Positions 57,580 through 64,000 of a DNA stretch of 64,000 nucleotides are shown piece by piece (the first letter of the stretch is position 1; every line of letters starts with the position of its first letter). This stretch comes from Planctomycetota bacterium. Its GTDB lineage: Bacteria; Planctomycetota; UBA1135; UBA2386. The DNA lies in contig JANQJF010000039.1 in NCBI GenBank assembly GCA_028281765.1, positions 62,001 to 126,000 on the forward strand, read 5' to 3'. The notes beneath the pieces were generated by a model, which was not told the DNA's origin, did not search any database, and saw only the letters and a program-made list of their open reading frames with translations. The translations under genes were made by a program, and so were the position numbers.

Positions 57580-58943
57580 AGCCCAAGACCGGCACGCACG
57601 TCTACACGCTGCTGAAGTGTCGCCGCGCGGTCGCGCTCGACCTTGTCGGCGATCGCGATCTCAAACGCGAGCTGCTGCCGCACGAGGAGTTCGTGCTGAA
57701 GCGCGGTCGTGACCACGAGGACGTCATCGTCGAAGAGCTCGGCTGGCCCGAGCCGGAATTCGAACGGGGCGATTGGGCGCAGGGCGCCGCGCGCACCGCG
57801 GAAATGCTCCGCGAAGGTATCGAGGGCGTGAGCCAGGGCATCCTGCTCGGCGACGACCGGCTCGGCATTCCCGATCTCTTGCGGCGCGAGCCCGGTGCGT
57901 CGGACCTCGGGGACTTCCACTACGTCGTCGGCGACATCAAGTCGTCCGCGGCGCCGCGCAGCGACCAGATCCTGCAGGTCGTGTTCTACAGCGGCATGCT
58001 CGCCGAGCTGCAGGGGCGCGAGCCGGACTACGGCTACCTCGTCCTCAAAGACGGTCGCGAGGAGCGGTTCGAGATCGCGGACTACGCGCCGGCGATGCGG
58101 CAGGTCGAACGCGAGCTCGACGCGATCCGATCGGCGCCGGACGACGTGCGTCCGTTCTTCGGGATGGCGTGCGAGAGCTGCTCTTGGTCCGACGTGTGCG
58201 TGCCGACCCTCCAGGACCAGGACGACCTGTCTCTGCTGCCCGGCGTCACGCCGGCGCTGCGCTCGACACTCGAAAGCGCGGACGTGCGCACATGCACCGC
58301 GCTCGCGTCGTCCGACGTCGCGCAGGTCGCGTCCGCGTCGCGACTCGAGCCGGCGCTCGTCCAACGGCTCCAGACGAGCGCGCGCGCGCGTAGTGATCGC
58401 ACGACGCTCTGGGCCGAGCGGAGCGCGACGCCCCGCGAGGACGCGGCGCTGCTGCACGTGCTGACCGACGCCTTCGCGGATCGCGTGCTCTACTTCGGCG
58501 TATTGCATCCCGCCGACGAGGACGGCGAGATCCGCGACGCGGTGCCGGCGACGCGCGACGACGAGTGGAGCGCGTTCCAGGAAGTGCTGCACGCCGTGCC
58601 GCGCGGCGCTCGGATCCTCCACTACGGCCGCAGCCTACCGAAGTGGTTCGAAGAACACGCGCACGGACGCGAGCAGACGCTGGCGATCGAATCGCGGTTC
58701 GTCGACCTCGCACTGCTGTTCCGGGGCGCGGTCACGCTGCCGGGACCGGCGTTCACGATGTCGGACTACGTGTCCCTCGTGCTCGACCGCGATCCGCATC
58801 GCACGGGCCACGTCGGCGAATCCGCGATGCGCGCGATCGCGCGCGACGACGACTGGCTGCGCGAGAAGGGCCGCAGTGACCTGCGTGATCTCGCGGCGCT
58901 GCGCGCGCGGATTCTCGAGACCCAGGCGACGGATCGGGTGTAG
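57576..58943 (+). CDS. RecB-like Fe-S nuclease, TM0106 family
   Basis: This 455-aa protein starts with GTG at 57576. The PD-(D/E)xK nuclease core shows Asp100 (G-I-P-D-L-L), Asp120-Ile-Lys122 (G-D-I-K-S-S) and Gln131 (Q-I-L-Q-V-V-F-Y). Cys15 plus Cys199-x2-Cys202-x5-Cys208 would hold a 4Fe-4S cluster, as in Dna2, AddB and Cas4. The C-terminal ~180 residues resemble the RNase-H-like end of TM0106 proteins. It is followed by a DNA2/UPF1-like helicase gene after 9 nt. In many bacteria these two parts are a single polypeptide. It probably processes DNA ends. Confidence 0.85.
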   Translation: MKPKTGTHVYTLLKCRRAVALDLVGDRDLKRELLPHEEFVLKRGRDHEDVIVEELGWPEPEFERGDWAQGAARTAEMLREGIEGVSQGILLGDDRLGIPDLLRREPGASDLGDFHYVVGDIKSSAAPRSDQILQVVFYSGMLAELQGREPDYGYLVLKDGREERFEIADYAPAMRQVERELDAIRSAPDDVRPFFGMACESCSWSDVCVPTLQDQDDLSLLPGVTPALRSTLESADVRTCTALASSDVAQVASASRLEPALVQRLQTSARARSDRTTLWAERSATPREDAALLHVLTDAFADRVLYFGVLHPADEDGEIRDAVPATRDDEWSAFQEVLHAVPRGARILHYGRSLPKWFEEHAHGREQTLAIESRFVDLALLFRGAVTLPGPAFTMSDYVSLVLDRDPHRTGHVGESAMRAIARDDDWLREKGRSDLRDLAALRARILETQATDRV

Positions 58944-58952
58944 GAGGTCGCC

Positions 58953-60692
58953 GTGGATCTGTCGCTCGAACAACGCTTGCTGCGCTTCCTCAGTCGCGAA
59001 GAAGAGGATGAACGTCGCAGCTTCCGTGACCTCCGTTCGCTTCCGGTCGAGCATCGCGTGCTGGAGGGCGAGTGTGTGCGCGGCGCCGTGCTGCGCAATG
59101 CGGGTCCCGAGCGGTTCGAGTTCGACGCTCCCGAGAACCTGAGCAAGTTCCGCGACGGCGACGCGGTTGCCGTCGGCGACGGGTTCGACTTCCAGGCCGC
59201 GCTGCCGCTCGTCTACGCGGGCTACGACGCGGAACGCGGGGTCGTCACGCTCGAGAAGGACCGCTTCGCGCGTGTCGATCTGTCCGAACTCGAGCGCGGC
59301 GAGACCTACTGCATCGATCGCCGTCCGCTCGGCATTCGTGGGCGTCTGCAGGACGTCGTGCGTGCCGGCTTCGCCGATGCGCGTCTTCGCGACGTGCTCG
59401 AGGGGCATCACGAGCTCGCGCGTGACGACGCGCGATACGAGCGCGCGATCACTGCGCTGGAGAAGACCGACCTCAACGACGCGCAGCGTGCGGCCGGCGC
59501 TGCCGCGATCGCGACCGAGAGCCTTGCGCTCGTGCAGGGTCCGCCGGGGACGGGTAAGACGCGCCTGCTCGCGGAGCTGATCAAGATCCTCGCGAAGGCC
59601 GGCTGCCGCATCGCGCTCACCGCGTACACCCACCGCGCTGTCGACAACGCGCTGCGCGCGATCCATGCCGCCGATCCCAAGGTGCCGTTGTTCAAAATCG
59701 GCAACGCGGGTGCGAACGCGCCGCAGCTGCGCAAGCTTGGCGTCCACCTCAACCCGCGCGCCGTCAAGCTGCCGCAGTCCGGTGTCGTGATCTCGGGCAC
59801 GTGCTTCGCGATCGCCAAGATGACCGCCGAAGAACGCTTCCACCTCACGGTGTTCGACGAAGCGGGCCAGATGCCGATCGCGCACGCGATGGCCGGCATG
59901 ATGCTCGCGAAGCGCTGGGTGTTCTTCGGCGACCATGCGCAGCTGCCGCCGGTCATCACCGCGCACCACGCCGATCGCGAGGTTACCGAGTCGGCGTTCG
60001 GGCGCCTGCATCGCGTCTACGGTGGTGAGCTCCTCGACACCTCGTATCGGATGAACGAAGGCGTGTGCGGCGTCGTCAGCGACACGTTCTACCGCGGCCA
60101 GCTCACGTCGGCGGACAGCGCGGCGTCCCGCATCATGCCGTTCGACGGGGGCGGCCGCTTCGACGAGATCCTCGACCCGGCGCACCCGGTCGTGCTCGCG
60201 CGCGTCGATCATCGCCAGCCGGGGATGCGTTCTCCGGAAGAGGCTGCGCTCGTCGCGGATCTGTGTGAGGACCTCGTGCAGCGGCACGGACTCGATCCGC
60301 GCGACATCGCGGTCATCGCGCCGTTCCGCGCACAGGTGCGATTGATCCGCTCCGCGTTACAGCAGCGCACGCAGCTCGGCGATGCGAAGGGGCTCGTCGT
60401 CGACACCGTCGAACGGATTCAGGGGCAGGAGCGCGAGGTGGTGATCGTGTCACTCGCGGTCGGCGACCCCGACACGCTCGATCGCCGGGCCGGCTTCTTC
60501 TTCTCGACGAATCGCCTCAACGTCGCGCTCTCGCGCGCGCGGACGAAGGCGGTCCTGGTCGCGTCGAGCGGCGCGTTCACCGCGTTGCCGCGTGACGCTG
60601 AGAGCCTGCGCGCCGCGTCGGTCTACAAGTCGTTGTACGAGACGCTGCCGTGCGTCGACGTGACCGGGGCGTACTGCGGGTCCGAAGGGTAG
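58953..60692 (+). CDS. SF1B helicase, DNA2/UPF1-like
   Basis: A 579-aa helicase starting with GTG, with AGGAGG 6 nt upstream. An N-terminal beta-barrel region (to ~170) precedes Walker A G-P-P-G-T-G-K-T (196-203), motif Ia T-A-Y-T-H-R-A-V-D-N, Walker B F-D-E-A-G-Q (301-306), the Q-L-P-P-V motif III, Y-R-M-N motif IV, Q-G-Q-E-R-E-V-V motif V and N-V-A-L-S-R-A motif VI. All motifs are intact. It pairs with the Fe-S nuclease 9 nt upstream and together they form the parts of a DNA2-type nuclease-helicase. Confidence 0.93.
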   Translation: MDLSLEQRLLRFLSREEEDERRSFRDLRSLPVEHRVLEGECVRGAVLRNAGPERFEFDAPENLSKFRDGDAVAVGDGFDFQAALPLVYAGYDAERGVVTLEKDRFARVDLSELERGETYCIDRRPLGIRGRLQDVVRAGFADARLRDVLEGHHELARDDARYERAITALEKTDLNDAQRAAGAAAIATESLALVQGPPGTGKTRLLAELIKILAKAGCRIALTAYTHRAVDNALRAIHAADPKVPLFKIGNAGANAPQLRKLGVHLNPRAVKLPQSGVVISGTCFAIAKMTAEERFHLTVFDEAGQMPIAHAMAGMMLAKRWVFFGDHAQLPPVITAHHADREVTESAFGRLHRVYGGELLDTSYRMNEGVCGVVSDTFYRGQLTSADSAASRIMPFDGGGRFDEILDPAHPVVLARVDHRQPGMRSPEEAALVADLCEDLVQRHGLDPRDIAVIAPFRAQVRLIRSALQQRTQLGDAKGLVVDTVERIQGQEREVVIVSLAVGDPDTLDRRAGFFFSTNRLNVALSRARTKAVLVASSGAFTALPRDAESLRAASVYKSLYETLPCVDVTGAYCGSEG

Positions 60693-60727
60693 TCGGGCCC
60701 GTGCCCGCTCCCGTGACCCGTGCCCGA
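60693..60727 (+). terminator. Possible hairpin after the helicase gene
   Basis: TCGGGC (60693-60698) pairs with GCCCGA (60722-60727) over a GC-rich loop, and TTTT follows at 60738-60741. The loop sequence (CCCGTGCCCGCTCCCGTGACCCG) recalls the GC-rich repeat elements. Weak support. Confidence 0.3.
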
Positions 60728-60809
60728 TCGAGGCTACTTTTCTCACGGAATCCATCGCCGTCGTTCCCCCAAAGGTGATGCCACTCACCCATACCGAGGA
60801 ACCTGATCG

Positions 60810-61262
60810 ATGAACCCATTTCGAATCGTCCCCACGGACTCGTTCGACGGCCCGTGCGAGTGTTGTGGAGATCTCAATCGCGTCGTGTCCGGCCGCGTGT
60901 GCGACGACGCGGAAGACAAGGCCGTCTTCCTCGTCTCGTGGACCCTCGGACGCGTCGACCGTGGCGCGGTGTTCGCGATCGTGCTCGGTGATCTTGCTCC
61001 GGGCAGCCCGAAGCGTGGGCGTTTCGGTGCGTCGATCGCGTATGAACTCGCGCCCGACGGGCCGCGATTCGCGATCACCGAACCCGAGGTGCCGATGATC
61101 CAGAGTCTGGAAGCGGACTGCCTGATGCCGTCACGCCGCGAGCTCGTGATGACGTCGCGTGAGCACGCGATGGTCGCGGCGGCCGACTTCGTGCTCGGAT
61201 TCGACGATCGGATCGCCGAGCTGCGAGGTCGGTGGCAACTGCACGCGGAGCCGGTGAGCTAA
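60810..61262 (+). CDS. Hypothetical protein with N-terminal C-x-C-C motif
   Basis: This 150-aa protein has GAGGAA 8 nt before its ATG. Residues 16-19 give C-E-C-C and Cys31 follows, which could bind metal. The rest is mixed alpha/beta: a V-F-A-I-V-L-G-D strand, then helices near 115-140. No signal peptide or membrane segment. I do not recognise a family. Its stop overlaps the opposing sigma gene by 4 nt. Confidence 0.6.
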   Translation: MNPFRIVPTDSFDGPCECCGDLNRVVSGRVCDDAEDKAVFLVSWTLGRVDRGAVFAIVLGDLAPGSPKRGRFGASIAYELAPDGPRFAITEPEVPMIQSLEADCLMPSRRELVMTSREHAMVAAADFVLGFDDRIAELRGRWQLHAEPVS

Positions 61263-61813
61263 CCCTCGGCCGGGTCCGGGCGTTCGCCGTATGTCGCGCG
61301 GAACTCCTGGAGGACGCGAGAGTAGCGCTTGCGCACGGTCGTCTCGGCGACGCCGAGGCGGATCGCGATTTCCTGGTAGGACATGCCGGCGAGTCGGTAC
61401 TTCACGACGTCGCCGTGGTCGGCGTCGAGGTGCTCGACGAGAGCGTGCAGCCAGCGCACTTGGTCGGCGCGCGTGACGGCTCCGTCCGTGTGCTCCGGAA
61501 AGTCGGCGATCCCTCCGAGGCCGTCGCCCGCTGCGGATTCCCCGCGGAAGTCGTGCGCCGTGCGGCCACGCGACGCGAGCACCCACTTCGCGTGTTGGAA
61601 CAGCCGGGCGCGAAACGATTCGATCGGCACGTCGCCGAGGTCGTCGTTCGCGAACGACGCGAACACGCGCGCGAAGACCTCCTGACACACGTCGTCGAGC
61701 GTGACGACGCGACGCAGGCGAGGGCCCATGTTGCGGTCGGCGAACGCGCGGATCGCGTCGACGTTCTGCGCGAAGAGATCGGCCTCGAGCTGTTCGCGCT
61801 CGGCGGGGCTCAC
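61259..61813 (-). CDS. ECF-type sigma factor paired with a kinase gene
   Basis: A 184-aa protein starting at GTG 61813, overlapping the kinase-like gene by 4 nt. It has region 2 L-D-D-V-C-Q-E-V-F-A-R-V and region 4 M-S-Y-Q-E-I-A-I-R-L-G-V-A-E-T-T-V-R-K-R-Y-S-R-V. There is no adjacent anti-sigma gene. Coupling to a Ser/Thr kinase suggests that phosphorylation controls it (family knowledge, not tested here). Confidence 0.9.
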   Translation of the reverse strand: MSPAEREQLEADLFAQNVDAIRAFADRNMGPRLRRVVTLDDVCQEVFARVFASFANDDLGDVPIESFRARLFQHAKWVLASRGRTAHDFRGESAAGDGLGGIADFPEHTDGAVTRADQVRWLHALVEHLDADHGDVVKYRLAGMSYQEIAIRLGVAETTVRKRYSRVLQEFRATYGERPDPAEG

Positions 61814-64000
61814 GGTTCGCGCACCTCGACGAAGTCCCACTCGGTGCGGGGCGCGATGCTGTTGTTGGTCCGCAAGCCGAGGTAGCAGATGTCGCGGAGG
61901 TCGTCCGGAGCCTTGCCGCGCAAGCGCGCGATCTCGGGGCCGTCGGAATGTTCGCGACGAATGACCGCCTCGACATCGCCGCTCCGGATCGTGAGCCGGA
62001 TGTGGATCCAGTCGGTGCCGATGTCGAGGCGCTCGTGTTGCGCGGCGGTGCCGTCGATTCCCAGAGTGGCCCCGTGTCGCGTCACGCTGCAAGCCAGGAC
62101 TCGGCTGAGAGGTCGAAGTCGGGGGTCGGTGCCGATCTCGATACTGGCCTCGCCAGGTTGGTTGGCAAGAATCTCTGACCACACGCGCACGCGCGCGGAA
62201 ATCGTGCGAGATCCCGTGACGGGGTCGAACGTGAGTGGGCGCCACGCCAGCAGCTTGGGAGACTCCGGCCCGGCAAAGCCCTCGACCAGGAGCTTGCCGT
62301 CAACGAATCGGAATCGAAACCTCGCGCCGTGCGTGTCGATCAGGTGGCCGGACTGCGCGACGGTACGCCACGGTGTGTCCGCGATCGGCGAACTCGAATC
62401 GAAGTCGTCGCGGAACTCGCGGGGTCCCTTGGGTATCGGGCGTGGCCTCACGCGAACAATCCGTAGGCCGGTTTCACCACGGATGAACGAGTAATCCTGA
62501 GTGTCCTCTGCGTGGATCGAGACCTCGGATTCCGAGCGTGAGAGGATCGACCCGCCACGCAAGATGAGTCGCCGCAGTCCGAGAGTCGCGACGTAGTCGT
62601 GCGGGAGACACGGTTCCGACAGGACCCCGGCGAGATCGTGGACGCCGAACGGGGACACGTCGCCGTCGGGCGTGCGTTTGTCCTGCACGCCGTGGTTGTC
62701 GTCCGACCGATACCAGTGGTTCATGCAGCGCTGCCAGTCGATCGAGTCGCCCCAAACGAAGCGCCGTGCGTCTGCGCCCCTGGCCGCGCGCTCCCATTCC
62801 GTTGGCGTTGGCAGTCGGTAGACGCGCCTGGCTGGATCTTCCGTGCGGGCGAAGTCGTTGATCTCGTCCAGGATCGCGTGCATGGCCACATAGCTCGGCA
62901 GAACCACCCGGCCCTGGAAGAAAGCAGGTTCCGAGCGCAAGAACGAGAGTGCCGAACGTTCGCCGATGCGTGCGACGTCCATGAGGTCGCGCAGAGTATA
63001 GCGCTGAAGTTCATGGGTCCCGATTTCGAACCCGTCGACCCAGGTCAGCTGATTGACGAACTCATTACGAATCTCGTCGCGACCCAACACGGAGTACCCG
63101 GCGTGCACGTACCGAAAGTTCTCGCTCGCGTGCGAACTCGGCATCGGCTGGAGTTCGATCTCTCGTTCGCGGTCGCGCTGGACCGCGGCACGGCGTACGA
63201 GCAGAGGTAGGCCCAGGTCCGCGTGGCCGTCGAGAACGCCATGCAGGAAGTAGCTTCCTTCTGGTGCTTCGCCGTCGATCGGAGTGGTGCCGAGGTCGAT
63301 CGAATCCGGATGAGCGATCCCGGCGTAACTCCGTACTCCCGTATCTGTCTCGATGGCCGGACACAGCCACACTCGCATCGGGCCGGGTTTGCAGGACAGC
63401 ACGAGACGGCCAGACCGATGGAGGAGCGGGTGCTTCGGCTCGTATTTCGCGAGGACACCGTTCCATCGCGACCCATTTGGATTGCGCAGCCACTCGCGCA
63501 CGTTTTCGAGGTCCTCTTGGAGCTTCGTGGCCGCGAAGTCGGAGAGAGTCTTGCGCACGCGCGGCTCGTCCGGGTCCTCGAGGACCGCCGCGTCTAGAGC
63601 GCGTTCGAGTTGCAGATCCAGTCCGCGCACGACGAGAATCGCAGCCTCCAATCGCGATTCGAGTCTCGCGCGTGCTTCGCGCGTCCAAGACCGTGGCGGT
63701 AGCTGGAGCTGCGCGTCGAGTTCGGCTTGGCGAGCATCGACTTCGGCGCGTGCGGCGCTTCTCTGTTCCAGAGCCGGCAGCGCGACTCCGAGTAGTTCTT
63801 CGACGCGCTGGGCCGGTGCCACCACGCGCCAGTACCACGTCGACGCCCCGAGCGCGACCACCGCGACGACGCACAGCGCGAGCAACACCCTGTGCCGGCG
63901 CACCGCGCGCAGCGTCTTGCGCACCGTGCTCGGCGGCGCCGCTGCGATCGGGCGGAACTCGAGGAACGCCGTCAAGTCTTCGGCGAAGTCCGCCGCTGAC
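61810..64000 (-). CDS. C-terminal part of a membrane Ser/Thr kinase with a sulfatase-modifying-factor-like domain
   Basis: The open frame runs off the right edge, so the start is missing. The first visible residues (A-E-D-L-T-A-F-L-E-F-R-P-I) match the linker after the kinase domain in planctomycete kinases, so the kinase itself should lie beyond 64000. One membrane helix follows, then a coiled coil. An FGE/SUMF1-like domain lies at about nt 63100-62450 (H-A-G-Y-S-V-L-G, R-L-P-T-P-T-E-W-E-R-A-A-R-G, F-G-V-H-D-L-A-G, L-R-G-G-S, G-L-R-I-V-R). The usual N-V-W-E-W block is lost and no active-site Cys pair is visible. The last ~150 residues are a lectin-like beta-sandwich. It is probably an outward sensor. 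Confidence 0.75.
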   Translation of the reverse strand, partial: SAADFAEDLTAFLEFRPIAAAPPSTVRKTLRAVRRHRVLLALCVVAVVALGASTWYWRVVAPAQRVEELLGVALPALEQRSAARAEVDARQAELDAQLQLPPRSWTREARARLESRLEAAILVVRGLDLQLERALDAAVLEDPDEPRVRKTLSDFAATKLQEDLENVREWLRNPNGSRWNGVLAKYEPKHPLLHRSGRLVLSCKPGPMRVWLCPAIETDTGVRSYAGIAHPDSIDLGTTPIDGEAPEGSYFLHGVLDGHADLGLPLLVRRAAVQRDREREIELQPMPSSHASENFRYVHAGYSVLGRDEIRNEFVNQLTWVDGFEIGTHELQRYTLRDLMDVARIGERSALSFLRSEPAFFQGRVVLPSYVAMHAILDEINDFARTEDPARRVYRLPTPTEWERAARGADARRFVWGDSIDWQRCMNHWYRSDDNHGVQDKRTPDGDVSPFGVHDLAGVLSEPCLPHDYVATLGLRRLILRGGSILSRSESEVSIHAEDTQDYSFIRGETGLRIVRVRPRPIPKGPREFRDDFDSSSPIADTPWRTVAQSGHLIDTHGARFRFRFVDGKLLVEGFAGPESPKLLAWRPLTFDPVTGSRTISARVRVWSEILANQPGEASIEIGTDPRLRPLSRVLACSVTRHGATLGIDGTAAQHERLDIGTDWIHIRLTIRSGDVEAVIRREHSDGPEIARLRGKAPDDLRDICYLGLRTNNSIAPRTEWDFVEVREP

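Overview
The window is 64 kb of GC-rich, densely coded bacterial DNA with no rRNA, tRNA or CRISPR array that I could see. The gene content fits a Planctomycetota genome. It has ECF sigma factors with transmembrane and extracellular extensions, Ser/Thr kinases paired with ECF sigma genes, many secreted proteins sharing a C-terminal beta-rich module, a signal peptidase I with a very large insertion, and a flagellar gene set. This placement is inference from gene style; no marker gene was compared. Codon use is uniform and I see no prophage, insertion sequence or genomic island.

Layout: 1-800 holds the end of a small hypothetical protein and two small ORFs. 893-1657 is an MtfA-type zinc peptidase. 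1907-9233 is a mirror-image signalling locus: a secreted NIDO-like protein plus a membrane Ser/Thr kinase on the plus strand, facing a second NIDO-like secreted protein plus an ECF sigma factor on the minus strand. 9472-11618 holds small secreted proteins and a TPR-like protein. 11669-15818 is a giant ECF sigma/transmembrane/carboxypeptidase-regulatory-like fusion coupled to a DsbA-like protein. 15902-23616 is mixed: a GspG-like secreted protein, an alpha/beta hydrolase with an 18-bp palindrome upstream, a ChaN/erythromycin-esterase-like membrane protein, a secreted protein and a radical SAM enzyme.

24014-24841 is flagellin with a candidate sigma-28 promoter. 25168-30756 is a compact minus-strand housekeeping block in the order rph-rdgB-lepA-lepB-lptB. 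It is followed by a degenerate hybrid kinase, a GH38-C-terminal-like protein, a tandem glycosyltransferase, a second sigma/membrane fusion and a methyltransferase. 39995-49143 is a continuous flagellar basal-body, export and switch operon, flgB-flgC-fliE-fliF-fliG-fliH-fliI-fliJ-(motE-like)-fliL-fliM-fliN, with frequent 4-nt overlaps.

49152-55441 holds a ~1645-aa lipoprotein with a degenerate M6-peptidase-like region and an OprP-like porin. 55663-60692 is a coupled run of a molybdopterin oxidoreductase, a RecB/TM0106-like Fe-S nuclease and a DNA2/UPF1-like helicase. 60810-64000 ends with a small hypothetical protein, an ECF sigma factor and the C-terminal part of a kinase with a sulfatase-modifying-factor-like domain.

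Two themes stand out. One is envelope-to-gene-expression signalling: two ECF/kinase sets and two membrane-anchored sigma fusions. The other is a pair of long GC-rich inverted-repeat elements in intergenic gaps (24971-25129 and 39683-39820) that share a core sequence.
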